A stretch of DNA of 64,000 bases from an uncultured Lachnospiraceae bacterium (GTDB taxonomy: Bacteria > Bacillota > Clostridia > Lachnospirales > Lachnospiraceae), in contig UQLY01000013.1 of assembly GCA_900542015.1 (NCBI GenBank), positions 28,321 to 92,320 on the forward strand. Reading direction: 5' to 3'. Below the pieces are notes generated by a model, which searched no databases, was not told where the DNA came from, and was given only the letters and a program-made list of their open reading frames with translations. The translations under genes and the position numbers were made by a program. Positions 35,262 to 43,655 of the stretch are shown here, one piece after another (position 1 is the stretch's first letter; the number at the start of each line of letters is the position of its first letter).

Positions 35262-36004
35262 TATACCAGATCATCCTTCATAAAATGAAATAGTTTTCTT
35301 TTGTAAGCTTCGTTTCTGCGCCTGCTTAAAGGAAGCTCAATGCCGTGAGAGAGAAGCAGTTTATTTCCGGAAACGGACTTATGATAATACATATTGATCA
35401 GATATTTCCGATGAATGCGGAAAAAGCCGAGAGGGACTAATTTGCCTTCGTAGTATTTCAGGCTTTCATCGGTAATATAATAATTATTTTGGGTATAGAC
35501 GATCGTATATTTGTCTTCGGCGCTGATATAAATAATATCGCGGACAGGCAAAAGGATTTCGCCTTCGCCGGATTTGATCATGATTTTTTTTTGCAGCGCG
35601 TTTTCTGCGAAAATGTCCGAAATCAGTTTGCGGATATCCCCGGCGGAAACAGGTTTTAATAAATAGCGGAATGCGTTTGCCTCATATCCCTTCATGGCGT
35701 ATTCCGCGTAGGCGGTAACAAATACCAGACGCAGATCGGGAGAAATGCGTTTGAGTTTTTTTCCCAGCGTGATGCCGTCCATTTCCGGCATTTCTATATC
35801 GATCAGGATCAGGTCCGGACCTTTTTCTTTGTTTGCCGAGGCGCTTTCGAGGCGTTCCAGAAGCTTTGCCGGCGAAGTAAATTGCCGAAGCTGGATTTGA
35901 TAATCATCGGTAAGTGTGCAGACGGTTTTGGAAAGAGTTTGCAAATGCGCTTCGTTGTCGTCGCATAAGTAGATTTTGATAACCTCGTTGGAAGCAGAAT
36001 ACAT
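35261..36004 (-). CDS. LytTR-family response regulator
   Basis: 247 residues. The receiver domain is at 9-130 with phospho-acceptor Asp69 ('DLILIDIEMPEMDG') and 'YLLKPVSAGDI'. The C-terminal LytTR DNA-binding domain is at about 145-245 ('ISAEDKYTIVYTQNNYYITDESLKYYEGKLVPLGFFRIHRKYLINMYY'). ACGGAG precedes the ATG on the minus strand. The kinase gene follows with TAATG coupling. This is the regulator of an AgrCA-like system, and tandem candidate sites lie about 100 bases upstream. No peptide precursor gene is seen nearby. Confidence 0.93.
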   Translation of the reverse strand: MYSASNEVIKIYLCDDNEAHLQTLSKTVCTLTDDYQIQLRQFTSPAKLLERLESASANKEKGPDLILIDIEMPEMDGITLGKKLKRISPDLRLVFVTAYAEYAMKGYEANAFRYLLKPVSAGDIRKLISDIFAENALQKKIMIKSGEGEILLPVRDIIYISAEDKYTIVYTQNNYYITDESLKYYEGKLVPLGFFRIHRKYLINMYYHKSVSGNKLLLSHGIELPLSRRRNEAYKRKLFHFMKDDLV

Positions 36005-36105
36005 GGTTTATTCTCCGTTTTACAATTTTTCTGATATTTTTTAAAAATTTATTGGAAAATGTCATTTCTATCATAGCATAGATGCAAAAAATTATATATT
36101 TTTTT

Positions 36106-36137
36106 CGATCAACGGAACTATTTTCCGATTAACGGAA
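36106..36137 (-). promoter_or_regulatory. Candidate LytTR operator (direct repeat)
   Basis: CGATCAACGGAA (36106-36117) and CGATTAACGGAA (36126-36137), a direct repeat 20 bases apart, in the divergent region between the LytTR operon and spoVT. On the minus strand each reads TTCCGTT, close to the AgrA-like half-site. Spacing near two helical turns fits LytTR dimers. Confidence 0.45.
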
Positions 36138-36186
36138 ACGAAAAGCATCGACGTAATCGGATTTTAACAGGGTATAAAATTCCACT

Positions 36187-36226
36187 GTTTACAAATACTA
36201 CTAGCACGCAAGTAGAAAATGTAAAC
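36187..36226 (+). promoter_or_regulatory. Inverted repeat before the spoVT ribosome site
   Basis: GTTTACA (36187-36193) with TGTAAAC (36220-36226) and inner CTACT with AGTAG, ending directly at the GGAGGA ribosome site. It could be an operator or an RNA hairpin that affects initiation. Confidence 0.35.
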
Positions 36227-36241
36227 GGAGGAAATTTTTAT

Positions 36242-36787
36242 ATGAAAGCTACGGGAATTGTTCGGAGAATTGATGATCTGGGGAGAATCGTAATTCCGAA
36301 GGAAATCAGAAGAACGCTGCGTATCAGGGAAAGCGATCCTTTGGAAATTTTTACCGGAAGAGAGGGAGAAATCGTCTTAAAAAAATATTCGCCCATCGGG
36401 GAAATGAGCTCTTTTGCAAAGCAATATGCGGAAAGTCTGGCGCAGGTATCGGGCAAGGTGGCGTTAATTGCGGACCGGGATCAGTTTATCGCAACGGCTG
36501 GAGGCGGAAAAGCGTTTAACGGTAAAGGATTGAGCCGTCATCTGGAGGACGCGCTGGAGAGGAGAGAAACGATCCTTGCCGGAAAGGGAGAAAAACAGTT
36601 TCTGGAAATCGCCTCGGATATCCAGGACGCTTATGAACAGGAAATGATTGCGCCGATTATTTGCGAAGGAGACGTTATCGGAGCGGTTATTCTGCTGGAA
36701 ACCGAGGATAAGAGCAAAATGGGCGAGGTGGAAAGGAAGCTGGCGCAGTCTGCCGCCGCCTTTCTGGGAAGACAGATGGAGCAGTAG
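36242..36787 (+). CDS. spoVT: Stage V sporulation protein T (AbrB-type regulator)
   Basis: 181 residues. The N-terminal AbrB/SpoVT swapped-hairpin DNA-binding domain is 'MKATGIVRRIDDLGRIVIPKEIRRTLRIRESDPLEIFTGREGEIVLKKY'. The C-terminal ~125 residues are a GAF-like domain ('IICEGDVIGAVILLETEDKSKMGEVERKLAQSAAAFL'). SpoVT adjusts gene expression in the forespore, and its presence supports a spore-forming host. GGAGGA precedes the ATG at a good distance. Confidence 0.95.
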   Translation: MKATGIVRRIDDLGRIVIPKEIRRTLRIRESDPLEIFTGREGEIVLKKYSPIGEMSSFAKQYAESLAQVSGKVALIADRDQFIATAGGGKAFNGKGLSRHLEDALERRETILAGKGEKQFLEIASDIQDAYEQEMIAPIICEGDVIGAVILLETEDKSKMGEVERKLAQSAAAFLGRQMEQ

Positions 36788-36880
36788 GATTGTAAAAGTA
36801 CAAAAGTGAAAAAAAGATGAAAATGGAGCGGAATACTCCATTTTTTTCTTTTTTGTGCTAACATAAAAATAGCAGGTAAT

Positions 36881-39739
36881 ATGAAATGGTGGTTAAAGAT
36901 GAAAAATTGTATGCGTAAAACGACTTTCCGGGAAATTAAAAGCAGCTTAGGGCGTTATATGGCTATTATGGCGATCGTGGCGCTGGGCGTAGGATTTTTC
37001 GGAGGATTGAAGGTCACAAAGCCTGCCATGATACAGGCGGGAGATCAATACATAGCAAACCAGGAACTTTACGATTACCGGCTTATAAATACGCTGGGAT
37101 TTGAGCAGGAAGACGTGGAAGCGCTCTTACAGGATGAAGATGTGCTGGATGCGGAGGGAAGTTTTTATGAAGACTTTCTTTGCGGCACGGATAACGGGGA
37201 GGTCTATGTCATCAAGGCGCACGCCCTGACCGGGGAGATCAACAGACCGGACGTATTGGAGGGGCGGCTGCCGGAGGCTTCGGATGAGTGTGTCCTGGAT
37301 CAGAGGGCAAGAAGCTTATCCGGTTTTACGGATCTTGCATTGGGAGATACGATCGTTTTGGACGAGAGCAACAGCGAGGATACCTTTGACGCCTTTACCC
37401 ATAAGGAATATACGGTGGTGGGCTTCGTTAATTCGCCCTATTACCTGAATTATGAGAGAGGCACTTCCAAGCTGGGAAGCGGTAAAGTCAGCGCGTTTAT
37501 CTATATCCCGATGGAAGGGTTTGATACGGAGTACTATTCGGAGATTTTTGTCAAATTAAAAGAGAATGGGGGAATCTATACCCGGGAATATGACGACCTG
37601 ATTGACAGAACCGAAGACCGCATGACGGAGATTTGTGAAAGTCAGGCAATGCGCCGCTACGATTCCATTGTGGAGGAAGCGCAGGCGGAGGTGGATGACG
37701 CAAGGCAGGAGCTGGACGATAAAAAAGCGGAAGCCGAAGAGGAACTTGCCGACGCTTATGACGAGCTGACGAAGGCGCAGGAGGAATTGGACGATGCGTC
37801 GGCTTCGCTGGACCGTCAGGAGGAGGCGTTAAAGGAACAGGAAAACGCGCTTCTTTCCGTTCCTGAGCAAATGCGTCCCGCAGAGGCGGTTGCCGCTATT
37901 GAAAGCGGTAAGGCGCAGATCAGAAACGGATGGGCGGAACTTGCCGACGCGCAGGAAGAGATCGACAGCGGCTGGGAGGATTACGAGGAAGGCAAAGCGG
38001 AATTTGACGAAGAGATAGCCGATGCGGAGAGCAAACTTGCCGACGCACAGCAGGAAATAGATGATATTGAAGAACCGGATTGTTATGTGCTGACCCGGGA
38101 CAGCAATGTGGGGTATGCCTGCTTTGAAAATGATTCCGATATTGTGGAATCCATTTCTTCGGTATTCCCGTTGTTTTTCTTTCTGGTAGCGGCGCTTGTA
38201 TGTATGACCACGATGAACCGCATGGTAGAGGACCAGCGGACCCAGATCGGGGTATTAAAGGCGCTGGGATACAGCGACGGCAAAATTATGGGAAAATATA
38301 TTTTCTACGCAGGAAGCGCCGCGCTTGTGGGCGGAACGATCGGTTTTGCGGCGGGGTGTTATGTTTTTCCCAAGGTAATCTGGGCGGCATATGACACGAT
38401 GTATGAGTTTGCCGAAATTGATTATATATTTAACATTCCTCTGTTTGCGATTTCCATGGCGGCTGCGCTGTTGTGCTCCGTGGGCGCGACTTATTTTACA
38501 TGCAGAACGGAACTGACCTCGACGCCGGCGAACCTGATCAGACCCAGGGCGCCTAAAGGCGGGAACCGTGTCTTTATGGAATACATTCCGTTTATCTGGA
38601 ACCGTTTGAAATTTTTACAAAAGGTTTCGGTGCGAAATCTGTTCCGTTATAAAAAGAGATTCTTTATGATGGTTATCGGTATCGGGGGCTGTACGGCGCT
38701 TTTGCTGACCGGTTACGGGATTAAGGATTCTGTTGCGGGAACGGTAGGAAAGCAGTATGACGAAATACAATTGTATGACGTGCTGGTATCCTTTGAAGAT
38801 CCGCTGACCGCCGCTGAAGAGGAGGCGCTTGCCGAAGAGACAGCGGATGTGGCGGAAAGCTTTGTCTGCGTCAGAGAAGAGACGGTTACTATTGAAGCGG
38901 ACAGCGGGGAGAAAGAGTGTACGATGATCATACCGCGGGAGACGGATTCTTTTGGAGAGTATGTAGATCTGCATACGGCAAAGGACGAACCGATTTCCTA
39001 TCCCGGAGAGGGAGAGGCGGTTTTAAGCAGGAAACTTGCGAATAAATCCGGTTTACAGGAAGGGGATACCATTCGGTTCCGGGATGAAGACGGCAATACT
39101 TTTACCTGTACGATCAGCGCCGTATGTGAAAATTTTGTATACAACTACCTTTATATCAGCGAAGAAACCTATGAGAAAGAGGCGGGGAGCGAACCCGAGT
39201 ACGGACATGCGATGTTTAACATACGGGAAGATCAGGATATCCATGAAGCGGCGGCTGTGCTCAGCGATGCGGAGCATGTCAGCGGCGCGTCGGTCAACCA
39301 GGATTTCAGGGACAGGTTTGACAATATGATCGTCAGCATGGATTATATCGTACTGGTTATCATACTCTGCGCCGGCACACTGGCGTTTATCGTTTTATAT
39401 AATCTGACCAATATTAACATTACGGAGCGTATCCGGGAAATTGCGACCATCAAGGTGCTGGGCTTCTATCCCAAGGAAACGGCGTCCTATGTGTTTAAGG
39501 AAAACTTTGTCCTGACCGCCATCGGAGCCGCAGTAGGACTGGTACTCGGCGTTTACCTGCACCGCTTTGTCATGGCGAATGTGGATCTGGAGACGATTTC
39601 CTTTGACGTGAGAATCAATGTACAGGGCTATGTGCTGAGCGTTCTGCTTACCTTCCTCTTTACGGCGATTGTGGATATTGTAATGTATTATAAGCTGGAT
39701 AAGATTGATATGGTGGAGTCGTTGAAGTCTATTGAGTAA
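36881..39739 (+). CDS. FtsX-type ABC transporter permease, large extracellular region
   Basis: 952 residues. One N-terminal membrane segment (about 25-50) is followed by an extracellular MacB-like region. A long coiled coil lies at about 265-395 ('EAQAEVDDARQELDDKKAEAEEELADAYDELTKAQEEL'). FtsX core segments follow: 'LFFFLVAALVCMTTMNRMVEDQRTQIGVLKALGYSDGKIMGKY' near 430-470 and a second copy near the C-terminus ('AFIVLYNLTNINITERIREIATIKVLGFYPKET'). No ATP-binding subunit is next to it. Family members export or sense envelope stress or antimicrobial peptides. The start ATG at 36881 has only a weak AGCAGGT site. Confidence 0.88.
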   Translation: MKWWLKMKNCMRKTTFREIKSSLGRYMAIMAIVALGVGFFGGLKVTKPAMIQAGDQYIANQELYDYRLINTLGFEQEDVEALLQDEDVLDAEGSFYEDFLCGTDNGEVYVIKAHALTGEINRPDVLEGRLPEASDECVLDQRARSLSGFTDLALGDTIVLDESNSEDTFDAFTHKEYTVVGFVNSPYYLNYERGTSKLGSGKVSAFIYIPMEGFDTEYYSEIFVKLKENGGIYTREYDDLIDRTEDRMTEICESQAMRRYDSIVEEAQAEVDDARQELDDKKAEAEEELADAYDELTKAQEELDDASASLDRQEEALKEQENALLSVPEQMRPAEAVAAIESGKAQIRNGWAELADAQEEIDSGWEDYEEGKAEFDEEIADAESKLADAQQEIDDIEEPDCYVLTRDSNVGYACFENDSDIVESISSVFPLFFFLVAALVCMTTMNRMVEDQRTQIGVLKALGYSDGKIMGKYIFYAGSAALVGGTIGFAAGCYVFPKVIWAAYDTMYEFAEIDYIFNIPLFAISMAAALLCSVGATYFTCRTELTSTPANLIRPRAPKGGNRVFMEYIPFIWNRLKFLQKVSVRNLFRYKKRFFMMVIGIGGCTALLLTGYGIKDSVAGTVGKQYDEIQLYDVLVSFEDPLTAAEEEALAEETADVAESFVCVREETVTIEADSGEKECTMIIPRETDSFGEYVDLHTAKDEPISYPGEGEAVLSRKLANKSGLQEGDTIRFRDEDGNTFTCTISAVCENFVYNYLYISEETYEKEAGSEPEYGHAMFNIREDQDIHEAAAVLSDAEHVSGASVNQDFRDRFDNMIVSMDYIVLVIILCAGTLAFIVLYNLTNINITERIREIATIKVLGFYPKETASYVFKENFVLTAIGAAVGLVLGVYLHRFVMANVDLETISFDVRINVQGYVLSVLLTFLFTAIVDIVMYYKLDKIDMVESLKSIE

Positions 39740-39746
39740 AAGGAAC

Positions 39747-39807
39747 GGCGCCGGCAGCTTTCCTGCATTTCGTGACAGATGCGTAATGCGGGAAAGCTGC
39801 CGGCGCC
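39747..39807. terminator. Strong bidirectional terminator between convergent genes
   Basis: GGCGCCGGCAGCTTTCC (39747-39763) pairs perfectly with GGAAAGCTGCCGGCGCC (39791-39807), extended inward by TGCATT/AATGCG, followed by TGGTTTTTCC. The permease gene ends just before it, and pncB approaches from the other side. Confidence 0.85.
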
Positions 39808-39884
39808 TGGTTTTTCCTCGCTTTTGAAAAAAGGATTTGCGCTTGCGGCTTTTTGTGAGGGCATTTTGATACGCCCATGAGGTT

Positions 39885-41339
39885 CTATTCTGCGCCCATG
39901 CGGTCGAGAAGGTCGATTTTGATGTCGTAAAGCTTTTTGGACAGATCGACGTAGACTTTGTGGGGGTTTACCAGTCGCCTTGTCTCCGGCCAGAGGGTTT
40001 CCAGCTCCTGCTGGCAGTATTTTCGGATATCCATGACCTTTGGAGATTCGTAGACGCATTCGCCGTTTAAGAAGACGGGAACCAGGATTTCTTTCATTGT
40101 GTAAGAGCCGCCTTTTAATTTGGTTTTTTTCCAGGGCTCTAACGGGTCGAAAAGCATCAGGTCTTTCTTTTCGTCAAATTTTTCATCCACCAGACAAATA
40201 AGGTCGGCTTTGATTTTACCGGAATCCTTTTCATAGATGCGGTAAATCGTCTTGTTGCCCGGATTGGTAACCTTTTCCGTGTTTTCGGAAAGCTTGATCT
40301 TGGGAATAAATTCCCCATCCTTGCCCTTTACGGCTGCAAGTTTGTAGACGCCGCCGAAGGAAGGGCAGTCTTTTGCCGTGATCAGATGGGTCCCGACGCC
40401 CCAGGAAGTAATCGCAGCGCCCTGCACCTTTAAAGAATCGATCAGGTATTCGTCCAGATCGTTAGAAGCGGAGATAATCGCGTCGGGGAAGCCTGCAGCA
40501 TCCAGCATCTTACGCGCTTTCTTGGAAAGGTATGCAAGATCGCCGCTGTCCAGACGGATTCCGTAGTTTTTCAGTTCGATACCGGAATCGCGCATTTCCT
40601 GGAAGACGCGGATTGCGTTGGGAATACCGGATTTTAAAGTGTCATAGGTATCTACCAGAAGCAGGCACGCATTGGGGTAGATTTCGGAATATGCCTTAAA
40701 GGCGGTATATTCATCAGGGAAACTCATGATCCAGCTATGAGCGTGGGTCCCTTTTACGGGAATATCAAACAACTGACCTGCGAGTACGTTGGAGGTGCCG
40801 ATACAGCCGCCGATAACGGCAGCGCGGGCGCCGTAAATGCCGGCGTCTGGTCCCTGGGCGCGGCGCAGTCCGAATTCCATGATGCCGTCGCCTCTTGCCG
40901 CATAGCAGACGCGGGAAGCTTTGGTTGCGATCAGGCTCTGGTGGTTAATAATATTTAAAATTGCAGTTTCTACAAGCTGCGCCTGCATAATAGGCGCGAT
41001 GACCTTGATCATGGGCTCCCTCGGGAACATAATGCTGCCCTCGGGGATCGCGTAGATGTCGCCGGTAAATTTGAAATCCTTCAGGTAGGCAAGGAAGTCA
41101 TCGTCAAATAAATTGAGACTTGCAAGATAGTCGAGGTCTTCCTTGGAAAAGTGAAGATTTTTGATCAAATCAATGACCTGCGCCAGCCCTGCGCTGATGG
41201 AATAGCCGCCGTCCATGGGGTTGTTGCGAAAAAACGCATCAAAAATAACGGTTTCGTTCTGGTCCTTGTTCCGGAAATAACCCTGCATCATAGTCAACTC
41301 ATAAAGGTCTGTCAACAGAGTCAGATTCTGTCTGTCCAT
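39885..41339 (-). CDS. pncB: Nicotinate phosphoribosyltransferase
   Basis: Makes nicotinate mononucleotide from nicotinate and PRPP (ATP-stimulated), the salvage entry to NAD. 484 residues. Segments: 'NLTLLTDLYELTMMQGYF', 'MEFGLRRAQGPDAGIYGARAAVIGGCIGTSNV', 'GTHAHSWIMSFPDEYTAFKAY', 'GIRLDSGDLAYLSKKARKML' and 'TSWGVGTHLITAKDCPSFGGVYKL'. GGAGGA on the minus strand precedes the ATG. It is directly downstream of the MFS gene (one base gap), so uptake and salvage may be co-regulated. Confidence 0.95.
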   Translation of the reverse strand: MDRQNLTLLTDLYELTMMQGYFRNKDQNETVIFDAFFRNNPMDGGYSISAGLAQVIDLIKNLHFSKEDLDYLASLNLFDDDFLAYLKDFKFTGDIYAIPEGSIMFPREPMIKVIAPIMQAQLVETAILNIINHQSLIATKASRVCYAARGDGIMEFGLRRAQGPDAGIYGARAAVIGGCIGTSNVLAGQLFDIPVKGTHAHSWIMSFPDEYTAFKAYSEIYPNACLLLVDTYDTLKSGIPNAIRVFQEMRDSGIELKNYGIRLDSGDLAYLSKKARKMLDAAGFPDAIISASNDLDEYLIDSLKVQGAAITSWGVGTHLITAKDCPSFGGVYKLAAVKGKDGEFIPKIKLSENTEKVTNPGNKTIYRIYEKDSGKIKADLICLVDEKFDEKKDLMLFDPLEPWKKTKLKGGSYTMKEILVPVFLNGECVYESPKVMDIRKYCQQELETLWPETRRLVNPHKVYVDLSKKLYDIKIDLLDRMGAE

Positions 41340-41340
41340 T

Positions 41341-42597
41341 TTATTTTTCCTCCAAATTCTCTGCTTTCATGATTTTTTCAGATTTGCAAAGGAAGCAGAA
41401 GCCTATTACAAATAGTACGATAAGTGACAATACGCCATATTTGGAACTGTGTAAAAAGAAAGCGCACGCCGAAATGATCAGGGGACCGAAAAAGTCCGCA
41501 AATTTGCCGAATATATCAAAGAAGCCAAAGTATTCGCTGGATTCTTTTTTGGGTATCATCCTACCGAACTGGGAGCGGGAGAGAGCCTGTATGCCGCCCT
41601 GGCAAATGCCTACGCATAAGGCGAGAATCCAAAATTCCAACGCCGTATCCAGACCGTATCCAAAGGCGCAGATGCCTATGTACAGGATGATGTAGACTTT
41701 CATGACCGTTATGGCGCCGAATTTTTTGGCAAAAACCGCGCTTAAAATGCTGCACGGAAACGCTACGATCTGAGTCAGGAGAAGGGCAAGAACCATCTGA
41801 GTAGAATCGATTCCGACTTCTCCGCCATAGGTAGTCGCCATGGAAATAATGGTGTAAACTCCGTCGATATAGAAAAAATATCCCAAAATATAAAACAGCA
41901 GTTTCCGGTCGCGGCGTAATTTGAGGAATGTCACGCCCAATCTCCTGAAAGAGTGGGAGACCACATGCTTTTTAGGTTTCAAATAATGGGTCTGCTTTAC
42001 GTTTTTCAGCAGAGGAAGGGAGAGAACCAGCCACCATACGATTGTGATAAAAAAGGAAAGCTTGGTGGCGGAAACCGTATCCAGACCAAAGGGAGTCAGG
42101 AAAATTAAAAGGATTCCGATCACAAACGGAATGCAGCTTCCGATATAACCGCAGGCAAAGCCCATGGAGGAAATATAATCCATCCGGTCATCCGCCGTCA
42201 CGTCGATGAGCATCGCATCGTAAAAAATGTTGCATGCCGCATAGCCGATACGGGCAATGACAATACAGGTAAGAAAAGAAATCCAGCCGGGTGCGAAGAT
42301 CATTCCCATGCCGCCTAAGATGCCAAGGGTCAAAAACCAGCCGAAGATCCGCTTTTTCATGTTCTGGTAGTCTGCCAGTGCGCCCAAAATCGGCGAGAGG
42401 CAGGCAAGGATCAGAAGCGCCGCGGAAGTAGTCGTCCCCCAAATAGAGGTGGCATGTTCCGGCGCAACATTTACCGCGCTTGCAAGTGAGCGGAAGTAAA
42501 TCGGAATGGTTGCCGTCAGGATCATCGTGAAGGCTGAGTTTGCAACATCATATAAAATCCAGCTTATTTCCTGTTTGGTTAATTTGGTTTTTCCCAT
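41341..42597 (-). CDS. MFS transporter, UMF1/Atg22-like family
   Basis: 418 residues from the ATG at 42597, preceded by AAAGAGGA on the minus strand; the longer frame to 42693 has no ribosome site. About 12 membrane segments. The family signature is 'SWILYDVANSAFTMILTATIPIYFRSLA', which is the UMF1/Atg22 type, plus the central loop 'KKHVVSHSFRRLGVTFLKLRRDRKLL'. Being first in an operon with pncB suggests transport of a pyridine or related compound, but that is inferred from position only. Confidence 0.88.
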   Translation of the reverse strand: MGKTKLTKQEISWILYDVANSAFTMILTATIPIYFRSLASAVNVAPEHATSIWGTTTSAALLILACLSPILGALADYQNMKKRIFGWFLTLGILGGMGMIFAPGWISFLTCIVIARIGYAACNIFYDAMLIDVTADDRMDYISSMGFACGYIGSCIPFVIGILLIFLTPFGLDTVSATKLSFFITIVWWLVLSLPLLKNVKQTHYLKPKKHVVSHSFRRLGVTFLKLRRDRKLLFYILGYFFYIDGVYTIISMATTYGGEVGIDSTQMVLALLLTQIVAFPCSILSAVFAKKFGAITVMKVYIILYIGICAFGYGLDTALEFWILALCVGICQGGIQALSRSQFGRMIPKKESSEYFGFFDIFGKFADFFGPLIISACAFFLHSSKYGVLSLIVLFVIGFCFLCKSEKIMKAENLEEK

Positions 42598-42631
42598 AAA
42601 TCCTCTTTCCGGGAAACATAAAGCTTCCCTT

Positions 42632-42660
42632 ATTTTATGCTTTTTGTGACATAGTGTCAA
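42632..42660 (-). promoter_or_regulatory. Promoter with overlapping operator for MFS-pncB
   Basis: On the minus strand TTGACA (42655-42660), 17-base spacer, TAAAAT (42632-42637). The -35 overlaps a palindrome TGACATAGTGTCA (42647-42659). Further TGTC/GACA half-sites lie just upstream (CTGACAAGACAG at 42666-42677, CTGTCTTATGTCTA at 42694-42707), and TACAACTG occurs twice 28 bases apart. This layout resembles repeated niacin-repressor (NiaR) sites. Confidence 0.7.
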
Positions 42661-42762
42661 TACAACTGACAAGACAGAAAAGCACCTGTACAACTGTCTT
42701 ATGTCTAGTATAGCATCGGATTGGGGATTCGACTATATTTAATCTTTCCCATATAAGTAAAA

Positions 42763-42912
42763 TTATTGCCTGGTGAGATAAAGGATTTGTAAAAGGGAAG
42801 TAAGATTTAAAATAAAGTGATAGGGAGCAAAACGGCGGATCACTTTTTGCCAGTTAATGGAATTTTGCAAGACACGTAGGGCTTCTTTAGATATTTTTAT
42901 GCTATAAGACAT
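42763..42912 (-). pseudogene. Remnant of a RelE/ParE-like toxin gene
   Basis: 49 codons starting 'MSYSIKISKEALRVLQ', the usual look of RelE/ParE N-termini, after which the sequence no longer resembles the family and stops. Its ATG overlaps the stop of the upstream frame, the usual toxin-antitoxin layout. Too short to be functional. Confidence 0.35.
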
Positions 42913-43093
42913 ATTTTAGTCTGTTTATAATGATCCGGTATGCTTCTTCAAGAGAATACATATTTTGGTTTTCCAGATCATCAATACCTTTATCAAGAAG
43001 TAACCTGAAAATGAGGCATTTTTTTGTAAGGTTTTCACAAATTTTTGAAACGGCGGTAAAAGAAAAGCGTTTTGCAGTATTGACAACGGTCTT
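42902..43093 (-). pseudogene. Possible antitoxin gene lacking a start codon
   Basis: 63 codons ending 'LLLDKGIDDLENQNMYSLEEAYRIIINRLKYVL', an acidic helical pattern seen in small antitoxins. No ATG, GTG or TTG is in frame at the expected start; an AAG codon at 43091-43093 is where an ATG would fit. Stop and toxin start overlap. Assignment is tentative. The rest of 42598-43130 holds nothing else I can recognise. Confidence 0.3.
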
Positions 43094-43127
43094 TTATGAG
43101 AATTATAATACAAGCAGTTAAAAATCA

Positions 43128-43421
43128 GAAAGACGTTGACGAAGAGAGTACCTTATTTTGGAAAGTTTCAGCGAGCCGGAGGCGGTGGGAGTCCGGTACG
43201 AGTAAGAAATTCGGGAAAATCACTTCTGAGTTGCAAGAACCAAAGACAGGATTGTGCATTTGTTTACCGTGTTGCAGACCGGGAAATAATCATATCCGTG
43301 TCGAGTAGTTTGAGACGGCGGTCCCCCGTTACGGGAAATCATATGAATCTATGAAGAGAGTATGCTGTAACAGGTGGTAACGAATTTTAACCTTCGTCCT
43401 TTTACGGGCGAAGGTTTTTTT
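43128..43421 (+). promoter_or_regulatory. T-box riboswitch of ileS (specifier ATC)
   Basis: Stem I starts with the AGTA motif (GAAGAGAGTACC, 43140-43151), with distal loop GGCGGTGGGAGTCCGG. The specifier ATC (Ile) is at 43219-43221 in the context ATC-ACTTCTGAG. The T-box sequence GGTGGTAACG is at 43373-43382, whose TGGT (43375-43378) can pair with an ACCA tRNA end, as in tRNA-Ile. The terminator is AACCTTCGTCC (43389-43399) with GGGCGAAGGTT (43406-43416) and a T-run to 43421. Uncharged tRNA-Ile should favour read-through into ileS. Confidence 0.9.
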
Positions 43422-43438
43422 GCGCGAGTAGCGAGTCG

Positions 43439-43587
43439 GGCGACGCGAAGCGTTGCCGTATCTGGAGAGAATATCTCACGTATGCTTGCATACAGTGAGA
43501 TATTCTCTCAGGATACGAGGAATGCCGCAAGGCATTCGACGAGCACCGCGACACTTGGCATTTCACAGAGTGAAATGCCAAGTGTCG
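43439..43587 (+). repeat. Four tiled hairpins between T-box and ileS
   Basis: Hairpins follow each other almost without gaps: GGCGACGC/GCGTTGCC (43439-43457); a ~26-bp hairpin 43458-43516 (GAGAGAATATCTCAC with GTGAGATATTCTCTC inside); GAATGCC/GGCATTC (43520-43537); and a perfect 19-bp hairpin 43549-43587 (ACACTTGGCATTTCAC with GTGAAATGCCAAGTGT, AGA loop). It is not part of known T-box structure. It lies in the ileS leader beyond the terminator. Confidence 0.8.
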
Positions 43588-43655
43588 TAAGATGCAAAAC
43601 GAGTTAGGCACGCGAAGGAAGACTTTTACGCATACAAAAAGGAAAGGAGTAAATC

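Noticed and set aside
42930..43121. Plus-strand 63-codon frame before the T-box
   Set aside because: Its opposite strand has the better coding look (antitoxin-like frame), and the plus frame has no ribosome site.
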